A stretch of DNA of 64,000 bases from Limonium bicolor (GCA_023374045.1 CM041780.1:173233339-173297338); one strand, 5' to 3'. Positions 37,225-48,800 are shown, numbered from the stretch's first letter. Notes: generated from the sequence alone by a model not told the origin. Made by a program: numbers and translations.

Positions 37225-37568
37225 CTTGGCCGGATTTCGAACCGGGCCCATCGCGGTCAATCACATGCAGAACAGGCTGCCTCTGAGGTGCGCTCCTCTG
37301 AGGGCCCCGGGATCCCTGTCCCTGAGGTGCCTGCTGGGCCGGTGCATCGCCAGATGCCACCTCCTTGCCCTCTCTCTGCTTGTAGTTCTGGAAGGTACCC
37401 TTCGGCTTTCCACTCTCCGGGCACTTGTTAGCTGTGTGTCCCAGCTTCTGGCAATTGTAGCACTTGATCTCCCTCCCATAGCAATCCTTACCAGGATGGT
37501 CCTGGTTGCACTTCCTGCACACATAGGTGCGGCCGTCGGAGAAGGTTTTGGCGGTCCGGAGCTAGAAC

Positions 37569-37651
37569 CTGAGGTTAGAGGGTTAGCACATGTGTGCGTG
37601 GATATACTAGAAATGATGTTTATATGAATACGAATGGGAAGTAGAATTTAC
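37569..37651 (-). other. Element B: predicted 83 bp intron in gag
   Basis: Donor CTAAGG|GTAAATTC at 37652/37651; acceptor CTAACCTCAG|GTTC at 37569/37568, preceded by CTAACC that could serve as a branch point. It falls after PLRSHPPKG; in C the same place (PLRSLPFKG) runs on without interruption to the first zinc knuckle. The joined frame is off by one base relative to the zinc knuckle, which needs an additional small error in exon three. Less certain than the other introns. Confidence 0.5.
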
Positions 37652-37925
37652 CCTTAGGAGGGTGTGATCTCAGTGGCTTAGCTGCCACCGGTGCAGAATA
37701 ACCAAGCTGAAGGATCTCAGCTGGTTTGCCCTGCTCAGCATGGGCACTGCTCTCACTTGGGGACTTCTTCTGAGAAAAGAAGTTCCCTTTCTTCTTCTTC
37801 CAGCTTTTACCCTGGTTCTGCTCCTCGGTGCTGGTATTTTTGTTATTGGCCTTGCGCTTCAGCGCGGTTTCCTCATCCCTTAACTGGCAAGTGATCTCAA
37901 CGCGGGAGGCCGCGTGATAACACTC

Positions 37926-38039
37926 CTGAAGTTTCAGGTATTAGCCGGGATGATGTTTAAGAAAGAATAAGGAAAAGATTCAAGGAATTCAAGGAATTGA
38001 AATGAATTGAATTGATACTAAGGGTCAACCGATATTTAC
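37926..38039 (-). other. Element B: predicted 114 bp intron in gag
   Basis: Donor CTTCAG|GTAAATA at 38040/38039 and acceptor AACTTCAG|GAGTG at 37926/37925. Removal joins TSLQ to ECYHAAS in frame. Same protein position as the 67 bp intron in element C. Confidence 0.8.
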
Positions 38040-38703
38040 CTGAAGGGAGGTAAATCTGGTATAGCCCATACCGTACCGAAGGCGATGGCTCAGACCGCCA
38101 TAGAAGCGATCGACCAACACCTGGCCGGTGTATCCTAGGTCAGGGAGGAGACGGAGAATGGAGGTGAAGGTGCGGTAGTACTCATCCACAGACATCTTGT
38201 CTGTCATAACTTTAAGGCGTCTAGCTCTAGCCTTTTCTTCGTTTTTACATGTCCGGATAGTACTTGGATCGGAGGAGAGATGCGAAGGAATCCCAATCGA
38301 AGGTGGGGTGCTTACATGCTCGTGCTTCACCAATTTCCACCAATCCATGCCGCATCCTTCAAGTAGTAGGCGGCTACTCTGACTCGAACTCCAGCAGGAG
38401 CTTCGAGTGTTTCAAAAGCTGTCTCCATCTCGGAGATATAGGCTTCAAGCTTAGCCGGATCACTCTCGCCCCTAAAGCAAGAGGGCGGAGGTGATTCCGC
38501 TACAGCTTTGACCCAGTTAGCTTCTCTGGTGAGAGGGGAGGGGTTGGTCCGTTTGAGTTTGTTGTTTTGTTGAGATTGTTGCACGGCTTGTATAACTTGT
38601 GGTAGCATCTGTGCTACCGTGGGGCGCGACGATCTCTGCTATCGTCTGCGCGCGGTTCCATCTGAGGCTCGCCTCTAGGTCGGCCTCGGCCTCGTCCTGA
38701 CAT

Positions 38704-38931
38704 CTGAATGTTTAAACAGTTTCATTAGGCTCCGCAAGAAATGACTCAAAGGTCTTGGAATTCAACAAGGTATCGTTCATAAGAACGTTAAGGGTATCCG
38801 TTGTTAGCAACGGTAGTTCCTAGTTAGGTTTCTAAGTATCCGTCTTAAGACGGTTTGAAATCCTACTCGGTAATCTCCTATGCTCGGTACTTTTAGGACA
38901 TCAGAGCGTAACTACGCTCTGATACCATTTT
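38704..38931 (-). other. Element B: untranslated leader with primer binding site hairpin
   Basis: The primer binding site, sense TGGTATCAGAGC (38916-38927), lies 4 bases from the LTR and matches initiator tRNA-Met. It overlaps the same 20 bp hairpin as in C, CAGAGCGTA/TACGCTCTG (38902-38921). The leader also contains short repeats around ACCGTTGCTAACAACGG (near 38800). No gene. Confidence 0.85.
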
Positions 38932-40445
38932 TGTAACACCCCAACCGCTATCCTATGCTTACCGTCTAATTCCCATTAATCCTACGAGTTCGCAGCGGAA
39001 TTAATACATACTTACTACGGCGGGGTGAAACAATGCCGCTAACGCCCATACGGCTAGCTAGGCTACTAATACTTACAGTCACGGTCTGATGAACATAACG
39101 TACCGAGCTACTACTATAATGCATACTGAATATAACATACCTACTTACATTCCTGGATCACCGAGTAGTTAAAGTATTACCTTACATCCTTTACCACACT
39201 TCCCAAAAGAATGAGTTTCTAAGACTACTCATCTATACCAACTCCATTCTATCAAAATCCAAAAAGGTGTACCCCGTGGTACACCGGCTATCAAAAGTTA
39301 CAGCCATGTACTACTTAGTACACCCATCGTGAATTCAATGTTTACATTCCAAAAAGAAGATAAAGAAATAGAACTATGTCCTCAGCATCTTCATCAATCT
39401 CTAGTACCTGCGTGTAGTAAAAATGGTGCCCCAAGGGGCTCAGCAAATTGCTGCGCATAAACTCCGCATATACCGATTGCTAGCAAGGGTACGCCGACTA
39501 ATTGGCGACCGCTAAACATGCTTGTTCATTACTCATACGTACATGCTTTACATACAATCATACATACATTACAATACATCATTCACTTCAAGGCAACAAT
39601 ACAATAGAGTTCACAATACTTACCTTCACAAGGTTAGCCAAATTGTGCATCCGGGTTAATCGGAATGCATATTACTCTTTTACTCATTACTTACTTATTC
39701 TTACTTACAATTACTTTCAATTACTTTGCTACTCATTCTTACTTACTTACTTATACTCAGTCAAGTCGTCGGGACCTCCGGCCTTGGGGACTACACCGTC
39801 CCACATCCGGGATTTACTTGACTCACTAATCCGGGATGCTACCCACTTAAGGGATTTGGGCCGCGGACCAGTTTAAGAGTCAGGAATTGGAGCCAACCTC
39901 TCGTGACTCCGCATCCTCACGCGTGGCCGAACTATATCGGACTTCTACTCATTCCAATTTAATTACCATTTTAAGTTAGGATGGTTAGATTGTTAGGAAC
40001 AAGTTAGAAGTCCAAACACAATGAATAACGGTCACGGTACAATACAACATACATACATACATTCATATCATCCGTACATTTCATGAAGTATACAAACTAA
40101 GAATTAAAGAGAGTATACAATATCATACAACACTACATAATCACAAGTAAGCATATTAACTCCGATTCGTGCATTTATCTTGATTGGTGATCAATTAGCA
40201 CACAACACACAAATCAGAGTAGCCATGATAGCATTCGGGGCATGAGGAATTCATACCGTTCACCGTCGTACGTAATTCCAAACGTTCTTCGATGTCACAA
40301 ACCAAGTCCTATTACATACATACAATTAAATGATTAATTTACCTATCATTAACTTAACTCCTACTTACTATGTCCTTACATTTCTTACACTTATACTCTA
40401 CTTACTTATTTTCCCTTTACTTAAGTTTCCATCTTCTTACTTAAG

Positions 40446-40512
40446 GTTTGCATGCTTACACACATATACATATACATATATGTATGGGTATACATATACA
40501 TATATATATACA
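40446..40512 (-). promoter_or_regulatory. Candidate core promoter: TATA-rich stretch after the palindromic array (5' LTR of B)
   Basis: Alternating TATATA/CATATA DNA about 40 bp downstream (in element sense) of the array and its A-tract. The 3' LTR copy is at 30133-30182, and a similar one lies in the solo LTR at about 47425-47480. The exact start site cannot be read from sequence. Confidence 0.4.
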
Positions 40513-40551
40513 ATTATTATTTAAATTAAAATAAATTTTTTTTTTTTTTGT

Positions 40552-40877
40552 CAGGACCGGACTTGCGACCGACCTTGGGCAAGTCCGGTCCATTCCAGTA
40601 GGTTTCTTCGGGAAAATTTTTGGTCCGACCGGACTTGCAGGTCCGGTCGCAAGTCCGGTCGATTCCAGTAACATTCTGCCGGAAAATTTTTCTGCTCGAC
40701 CGGACTTGCATGTCCGGTCGCAAGTCCGGTCGATTCCAGTAGCATACCGAGGGAAAATTTTCTACTCGACCGGACTTGCAAGTCCGGTCGCAAGTCCGGT
40801 CGATTCCAGTAGCATAATGACGGGAAATTTTTCTGCCCGACCGGACTTGCAAGTCCGGTCGCAAGTCCGGTCGAGCC
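40552..40877 (-). repeat. 71 bp tandem palindromic array in 5' LTR of B
   Basis: Five-unit copy of the array at 30225-30550, with the same CCGGACTTGCAAGTCCGG core and the same order of variant units, so it was inherited when the LTRs were copied. Confidence 0.95.
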
Positions 40878-42914
40878 CAGTGTTTGCATTTTAAATTCTG
40901 TTTCAGTCCTCTCTTTTACCCATTACTTCCCCATTGTTCCTACACTTATTCCCACATGTTATAACATTAATTAAACCTCCTAATACACCCTAGTTCATTT
41001 CCTAACTCCTTACACAATTCTACACTCATTTACTCACATAATTTTCCAAGTTTCACTCAACACTCAACTAGTTTCTTCTCTAGTTATATTATGCTACAGA
41101 TTTAACACTTACACTTCTCCTCTACATCTCCCTCTCCTATGTCATTTCTAACACTCTTACTATATCTAGAATCCATTACCTAGCTCTCTCAACTTACCCT
41201 CTAACTATCCAAATCAAAATCTATTACACACTCCCTTTATTCACCTAGTTTTAATTCTCTAAGTGTTCTATTTCTAGATAAATTTTGCCATAGTCTCTCT
41301 TGTATTTCTATACACTCACCACATGGTTTTACTCACATTTCAACGCTTATCTCACCTGTTACAATGACATCAAAACACAAGCTCCCATACACAACTACTA
41401 ATACCAAAACAACACTAAAATTTCCTGCACTCACATTAAATTCCCAATCTGTTTTAAATGAGTTATACATAGCTTTTAAGGCTTCAAAATACTTATATTC
41501 TCTTGCACATTATACTACTAATGCATTATTATTTTTCAATACCAATTTTCATTACTAAAATCTGTTACACTTACAAATACACAAGGCTATACAATAAGCA
41601 TTCTTACCTTGCTTTTCTCTAGCTTTTCTTTCTCTTCTTCCTTCTCTCTTTGGTTTTGCAAACTCAACAAATCTAACATAATCACCCATACATAAATACA
41701 CATTCAATACTAAAACTAAACTTAGACATCATTTAAGTTCTACTACACATTCTAGGGTTTAGGATTTATATTACCTTGCAAGGGTTTATGAAGTACTTGG
41801 AATGGTTCAAGAACAAGCTTTTCCACCTTCCAAAAGAGCCCAAAAATCGGCTGGGTACAAGAGGCAAACAAGGGTTTCACTAGAATTTTCGTTTTGCCCA
41901 TAAGACAAGAAAAACGAAGGAGTTTGAAAGAGATTTTTACCTCAAAAGAACAAGGAGACCAAGGTGGCTCCAATGGTGGTGTTGAGACTTCAAATGGGAT
42001 ATACCCAAAAAATCGAAAATGCTTGTTTTTGGATTTTGGAAAGATGGAAGTGTAGCTCTCGGAGAGAGGAACACAATGGTGGTGTTTTTTTTTTGGAGAA
42101 TGTATGAGGGAGTTACAAAGGAGAGAAGTGGTGGTGTGTGTTGTTTCCTTAAGCAGCCATGAAATCGCTGGGGAAGGAGAAGGAAGAAGAAAAAGAGAGG
42201 TGAGGGTGCTGGGGTTACGTGAGTGAGAGAAGAAATGGAGGAGAGAGAATAAAGTGAGAGTAATAAAGTGAGGTTTATTATTTTTGTTTTAGTTAATAAG
42301 AGTGTGTGTGAGTGAGTGTGTGAGAGAGTGTAAGAGGGGGGGGGGGGGGAAATATTAGAGCCCATCGGCTACACCCCACACACACACACAAATTTTACTT
42401 TTTATTTTCAAAATGGACACATAAGTTTGGTCTATTTATATTTTTACCCCACAACTTCCTGTTTTTGACAGTTTTTACTAATCTCTCGTTTTATTGATTT
42501 TATTGGTCCTAAAGCTTCACTAATATTTATTAATGATTATTTAGTTGACCGAAATTGTTACGAGTCTATTTGACCCGCTTAAAGACACGTTTTCCCGGTT
42601 ACCTCGAAAAACGCGCTTTAAGTTCCGTTAGTGATTTTAATCCATTTTAAGGATCCGTTTTCTTCGGGATTTGTTCCCTAATATTTATTTATACTTAATT
42701 AAGCCTCTAAATTATTCATTAGCCTAATTAATCACTATTTTTAAATACGGGGTATTTCAACATCATACCATATAATTATATATAATATTTTATTGTTTCC
42801 TTTAGGGTTAAATAGGAGAAATCCCCTATATAAATTTCATAATTCCATATAATAATTTAATATTTAATAAAAGAAATCCCCTAAATTAATTTAAATTAAT
42901 TTAGGGGTATTTCA

Positions 42915-44458
42915 TTAACCTTAAAGCTTCTAAGGAGTCAGTTTCAAGCATCACTTTGCTGAAGAGTTTTTCCATTGCTAGCTTTAATCCACCAAAGATT
43001 GCCCACAATTCCGCTTCTAACACACTGGAGCTACCCATTCGATGCATGAATCCCCCTAGTCACGATCCTTTTGAATCCCTGGCACATATAACAGCTCTTG
43101 CAGCTCCACTAGAACTCACTACTGCATCCACACTGATTTTAACGAATTCTGGAGGAGGAGGTTCCCATTGCTCCTGGTTCTGATCCTTATCTTTGATCGA
43201 GGTCTCCTAAGGAGTCAAAGGCATCCTTCATAGCAGCTTCTGCAAATTCAATGAAAGGAAAGAAACTGGTAACTCTATAACATCCAGATTATCATGATAT
43301 TTGGAATTTCTCCATTTCCAGAGAATATAACAAGTGGCAACAAAGGCATGTGACCATTCAGCATCGTATTTAGCCATATAAACAGAACATTTAAGGTTTT
43401 GAATCAACCAATTGGTGAAGCTCAGGTTCATTAAGTTTCCAGAAAACTTATCACCCCAAAGAAATGACCAAGCCTTGTGACTGACACAACACTTTCTAAA
43501 AATATGCTTAGAGACCTCAATATCATTACAAGCATCACAAGAGAAGAAAGTCCTTTGTTTTCAAACCAATGTGAGCAGCCATCCACAATACAGTTTTACA
43601 TTTTTCAGGGGCCTTTACTTTCCAAATAACTTCCCATAGCTTATTGGTCGGGCTCTCCACTCTTAAACAATCATATGCAGACGAAACTGTTAGATTGCCC
43701 GACTTATCCAAAGACCAAAAAATAGAATCCTCCATATTGGTATCGAATATAGCCTTACTTTCCAGTTTATCCAACACAAAATTAGGTAGTAAATTACACA
43801 GAGAGTTCCATCTTCACCCCCTATCACTGTCCCACATTTGGCTGACAGTGCAGTTTGTATCAATTGAATCAGGATTAAAAGCACAGTCTATAAGAGGAAA
43901 ATCCATGAGCCAGACATCAGTCCTGAAATTTATAGTTTGTCCATTCGCTAGTTTCCACCTAGATCCCTTGTCAATAACATCCTTGGATCCCATTATACTT
44001 TTCCAAACACAGGAAGCATTTCTAGTCTCTGGGTTATGATAATTATTTCTAAGTATTCTTCCCTAGAAAATCTCTTTATCAATAAGAAATCTCCAAGCCA
44101 ATTTCGCCAGACATGCAGAGTTCATTTTGTCGGCTTTCTAATACCTAATCCCTCTTCTAGTTTTGGTTTGCAAATTTTATTCCAAGCAATTGAATGAGTT
44201 TTTCTCTCATTATCCTTATGGCCCCATAAAAAAACTTCTGCTAAGCTTCTCTATTTTTTCACAAATAGATTTGGGAACCTGTTGTGTCATCATTGAAAAA
44301 GTAGGAATAGAATTCAGAACTGATTTGACCAGGACACTCCTACCAGTAAAGGATAGAGATTTGGCCTTCCAACCACATATTATGGTTTGAATTTTTTCAA
44401 TTAAACCCCTAAAATGTTCTGACTTATTCCTAGTATGCATCAAGAAAATACCAAGGTG
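42915..44458 (-). mobile_element. L1-type LINE: ORF2 remnant (RT end, zf-RVT, RNase H), 5'-truncated
   Basis: On the minus strand, from the right: the C-terminal end of a LINE reverse transcriptase (KSLSFTGRSVLVKSVLNSIPTF, near 44330), then a zinc-binding reverse transcriptase domain (SAYDCLR, then WKVKAPEKCKTVLWMAAH, near 43700-43570), then an RNase H domain (KISVDAVVSSSGAARAV and AELWAIFGGLKLAMEKL, near 43130-42960). RNase H continues at 8970 on the other side of element C. Several frame breaks make it a dead copy. 5' truncation at about 44458 is usual for LINE insertions. No clear target duplication was found. Confidence 0.85.
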
Positions 44459-44616
44459 GAACCTAAAATTAGAGTTCTTTCAAGTCATATACAATTGATG
44501 TTTTTTATTTATTATTTTAGCTAAGTTTTTATATGAACCATTGATAATTATGCTCTTAGGAGTGGTTTGGCTAGGGTTGTACCGTAGGAAGATTCGAAGA
44601 TGCGGGCAAGACCCAT
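44459..44616. other. Spacer between LINE and LTR D, no gene seen
   Basis: About 160 bp of AT-rich sequence. It does not contain a polypurine tract before LTR D, so D is not a 3' LTR preceded by its own element on this side. Confidence 0.5.
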
Positions 44617-45806
44617 TGAAATACCCCAAACCTTATTATATTAATGGACTATCTAATTAGCAGATACTAAGGCTAGAACGTGCCTTAGAAATATTAGAAG
44701 AAGTGTTAAACAACAATTTACACCAAAACATGCTTTAGGAACAATTAGAGGAAAAGGTGTTTTAAAGAGCACAACTAAATTAGGGAAATACCAATAAGTT
44801 CCCAAGAGATTTCAAATGTGAAATACCTCTAAGATTAGTAATACGCATTAAGCGGAATTAGCGTTTAACCGAAAACGTACCTTAGAGCACAAAAATGTGC
44901 TTTAAAGAAAAATGTGCTTTAAGCATGTATACATGGAACGAAAAGGCTAATGAGCATAAATACCATAAATAAATAAATAAGGGAACAACAATTAAATGGT
45001 CATAGGATCCATTGCGTATACACAAAAATTAAGTATACAAAGTCCACAGTACAACAGGTACTAAACTGACGAAAGTCAAGGAGAAATCACTAAACGACTT
45101 GGTTTAAATTGGAATGAGCAACATGCTATTTCATGAAAAAAGTTTCTAAAGGTTGTAAATATATTAAGGAAACATTTAAACTAGCCAAAACAAATTGCAT
45201 AATCAATGTGAACCCGGAAGCACATAAAATGGTGTTTTAAGACATTTTTGGCTATGTAACATACCTAACACATGGTATAAGTCCTTATGAACGAGATTAA
45301 TACATCTAATGTTACATAAATACAAGGGAGAAACAAAAAAAATCAGGCCAAATGTGACCTATGGCTGCCGACATATGGTGAGTCATTAAGCTCCAAAATG
45401 CTTTAAATTTAACTATTACACCTACCAAGACTTTCATTAAGTGCCATATCACATTGTCCCCTAAGTAATTCATTAATCAGACACTTACCTATCATTATGA
45501 GAGCTCCCAAACTCGTAGCTCCTCTTCTCTTTGAAGAAACAACACAAAAACTCCATTGTTCTTAGATTAGTACCTTAAAGAACACCTTGCCTTGTAGAAA
45601 TCATACCTTTCTCGTCCTAACTCCAAATAACAAGATTGATAGCTCTTTGGAATCCTCTTTCGAAGAGCTTTACAACCATATCTCATGAGCCCCCAGATTC
45701 TCAGGAAAAGCCACGAAGAAGTGCCTTTGATTCTCGAGGTAAAACATTGCCTTCTTGGAAACTCTTCCTTCTTTGATTTTCATCAAGGCCGAGTGACAAG
45801 GGTTAC

Positions 45807-48800
45807 TGTAACACCCCAACCGCTAATCCTTCCATTATCCTCTAATCATTCCCATAATTACCTTGCTCGCAGCGGAATACTTACTTACTCTCGGCGGGTG
45901 ATACGATGTCGTTAGCCATCCGAGACTAATAAGGCTACTACTACTTACAGTAACGGTCTGACGATTAGAATAACCGAATACGTACTACTTACTTTATAAT
46001 ACCAAATACTTACTTACATATGATTACCAAGTATAACGAAATATGTGAATTACATTCCAAGGCTATTTCCCAAAATTAAGAGTTTGTACATTTACTCATT
46101 TCTATCCAATCACAATTCATTATCCAAAAAGGTGTACCACATGGTACACCGGCTACTCAAAAGGCCTTAGCCGTGTACAACTCGGTACACCATTCCAATC
46201 CTACTAACTACCCAAAAAGAATTCAGCAAGGTCCTTACTCGACCGTCACACCTCGCGGGTACCTGTAGAATAAAAACATTCCCCCTAGGGGGTCAGCTTA
46301 GGCTGAATATGATAACCACATACCCCGCGTACTAGCGAGGGTACGCCAACTATTTGGTCGAGTACATGCGGTTCGTTTCATTCATACATACATACATGCT
46401 TCATACAATACAAATTCAATACATTCAATTCACAAGCATACATACATTCAATACACACAAGGGAGGTATTACGAGTCACCCATTCATACTTACCGTTTAC
46501 TCACCGCATTACGGAGATACAATTCTCCATTCCGTTCAGAAGTCATGTTAGCTTCATCACACACCCGGGTTAATCGGGTGTTCAATACTCTTTTACTCAA
46601 GGTCAATGACTTACAATAGTCAAGACCGATACACATACAATAATTACTTCTTACATACTTTACTCCAGTTAAGTCGGTATGACCTCTGGGCAGGGATTAC
46701 TACATCCCACCATCGGGCTTTAGGGTGGCCCACTAATCCAGGATGCTACCCATTCAAGGGATTTGGTCCATGGAGAAGATTACAGCCAGGATTCGGATCC
46801 AACCTCTTGTGTTTCCTTATCCTCACGCGTGGCCGAAACTATATCGGACGTCTACTCATTCCATTTTACTCATTACTCAAGTTAGGAGTTAGAATGTTAG
46901 GAATTAGTAGAAGTCAATACCCCTTTTCCATACATCAATACAATACGCAAATACTCATCATGTACACATACTCTTCATTCTCATTCATTCATTTCATGAA
47001 TTATACAAACTAATTGTTCAAGGAGATACAACCAGAACAAAATAATTCAAACACAGCTAAGTGCAATAAAAGTCCGATTCATGCATTTATCTTATTGGTG
47101 ATCACATAAGCACACAAATCGGGGTAACCAAGTTAGGATACAGGGCATGAAGAAATCATACCGTTCACCGTCGTACTCGGACTACTGGGTCCTTTGATGA
47201 TCAACTATTTGATTCCTATACATACATGAAGTAGTATGATCAATGATCTATTATTGATCTAACTTACTCCTTCATTGATACTTTCAATGTATACTTGCTA
47301 CTTCATTACTTTCTTACTTGATTATAAACCATTCTTTTCCTCATTACTTCTTATTCTTGCTTCCTTACTCATTTACTTATTTTCTTACCTTTACCACTTC
47401 ATTAATGGTGTGTTACTACTTACATATGCATACATGTATATAGGCACATATATACATACATATGACTACCATAGTCATATAATAAAACTTTTTTTTTTGA
47501 CTCGACCGACCTTACCCAGGGTCGGACCCAAGGTCGGTCGAAGTCAGAAAGTTTCGATCAGGCAAAATTCCAGGCTCGACCGACCTTGCAAGTCCAGTCC
47601 CAAGGTCGGTCCATTCCAGTGGGTTACTTACGTGAAAATTTCAGGCCCGACCGACCTTGCAAGTCCGGTCCCAAGGTCGGTCCGTTCCATTGTGTTCTGG
47701 GTTCGAGTTTCTGGACTCGACCGACCTTGCCCAAGTTCGGTCCCAAGGTCGGTCCATTCCAGTGGACTTCTGGCATTCGCATTTTACGACTCGACCGACC
47801 TTGCAAGTTCGGTCCCCAAGGTCGGTCGAAGTCAGAAGACTTCCCGTCTGTGTATTTTAAGGTGCGACCGACCTTGCATGTTCGGTCCCAAGGTCGGTCC
47901 GGCCCAGTACTTCAGTTTTAAAATCTGTTTCTTAGTGTTTTACTTTCCCATTGCTTCCCCAACCTTTACCGATACTTCCCTAGATGTTTACCACTCATTT
48001 AGATGCTCTAAATCACCTTAATTCATCCACCAAACTTATTACTCAATCCTAGATACACTTGTACAATTTTTCTCATTCCATTCCAACACTTACACTAGTT
48101 TTCCTCACACCAAATGCAACAGATTTTGGTTTTCTTCATTATGCTACAGATTTTTCCCTCAACTCTTATCCTCCAATACTCCCTCAACTAATGCCACTCT
48201 TAGCATCTCAAATGCATTAGTTCACCTTTTAGTTACATCCCATTAGCAACTCATATCCAAATCTGTTACAAGATACTAAACACTCCCCAAATACACCTAG
48301 TTACTACCTAGGTTATTTCCTCCTCTTAAACACTTAAGTCCTCTCATTTCTACATAAAATTTGACATAGTCTCCCCTATAATTCTTGCTTTTCTCACACA
48401 TTATTTCAGCTCAACAATTTGCTCATTCATATACCTGTTTATACAATGCATTATACTCACATAATAACTCCACTACACACATTAAAATTCCTACACACAT
48501 ACATATACTACCCAAGGTTTACCCAAGTTTTTTAAACATTCTTTACCAGTTCAAGAACTGTTTGATTCTCTTCTCCATTACACTACTACATTACTACTAC
48601 TCATTACTCAAATACATTGCTCATTTTACTACTCAATAACTGTTACATTACTCAATACCAAACTAGTTCAAGGTAAGCACAATTACCTTGTCTTGCTAGT
48701 TTTCCTTCCTTTCCTTTCCTTCTCTTCTTTTCCTCTTCCTTTCTCCTTGTTCTCAGTTTTTGCTCAAGGAATGGGCAATGCTACAGCACCCCATGCCAAT

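Larger units (their letters stand above)
37225..38703 (-). pseudogene. Element B: gag, three predicted exons, with one-base frame breaks
   Basis: Gag polyprotein of the chromovirus, starting MSGRGRGRPRG at 38703, 228 bases after the LTR. Exon one (38703-38040) has the gag core (ANWVKAVAES, then VDEYYRTFTSILRLLPDLGYTG) and frame breaks near 38620 and 38340. The middle exon (37925-37652) is lysine-rich. Exon three (37568-37225) holds two zinc knuckles: CRKCNQDHPGKDC (CX2CX3HX4C) and CYNCQKLGHTANKC (CX2CX4HX4C), near 37520-37440. It ends at the donor of the AlkB-containing intron; on unspliced RNA the frame stops at 37205. Confidence 0.87.
28605..42759 (-). mobile_element. Element B: complete, young Tekay/Del-type chromovirus with AlkB
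   Basis: A full-length element of about 14.2 kb, flanked by a perfect 5 bp duplication ACATC (28600-28604 and 42760-42764). LTRs of 3,839 and 3,828 bp are nearly identical, so insertion is recent. Order in its own sense: 5' LTR, PBS, gag with two predicted introns, AlkB inside a further predicted intron, protease-RT-RNase H-integrase-chromodomain, PPT, 3' LTR. Coding frames are broken mainly by one-base indels. Confidence 0.95.
38932..42759 (-). repeat. Element B: 5' LTR (3,828 bp)
   Basis: TGTAACACCCC ... GGGGTATTTCA. Collinear with the 3' LTR throughout, including the five-unit array (40552-40877), T-tract and TATA-rich stretch (40446-40512). Nearly all differences are one-base deletions or homopolymer-length changes, for example CCGCTATCC here against CCGCTAATCC there. 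As the 5' LTR it should hold the element's promoter, most plausibly in the TATA-rich stretch, which follows the array in sense direction. Confidence 0.95.
8971..42914 (-). mobile_element. Element C: Tekay/Del-type chromovirus with AlkB, complete but nested and decayed
   Basis: A full-length LTR retrotransposon on the minus strand, inserted in the LINE; TTAA is present at both flanks (8967-8970 and 42915-42918). Order in its own sense: 5' LTR (24460-28604 plus 42765-42914), PBS, gag with intron, AlkB frame in a predicted intron, protease, RT, RNase H, integrase, chromodomain, PPT, 3' LTR (8971-18082, interrupted). Without the two insertions (the solo LTR at 11911-16773 and element B) the element is about 15 kb. 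It is the older of the two AlkB-bearing copies, with in-frame stops through gag and pol. Confidence 0.9.
24460..42914 (-). repeat. Element C: 5' LTR, split by element B
   Basis: It starts TGTAACGCCCC at 24460 and ends GGGGTATTTCA at 42914. Element B (28605-42759 plus one TSD) sits inside it; the remaining two parts sum to about 4.3 kb. The empty site is seen in the left LTR near 17905-17920 (AAATACATCATACC). The sequence is largely collinear with the left LTR, with scattered substitutions, so C is much older than B. Confidence 0.9.

Noticed and set aside
47275..48021. 248-codon frame in the solo LTR
   Set aside because: Its middle is the tandem array and its ends are low-complexity LTR sequence; no homologous frame in related LTRs.
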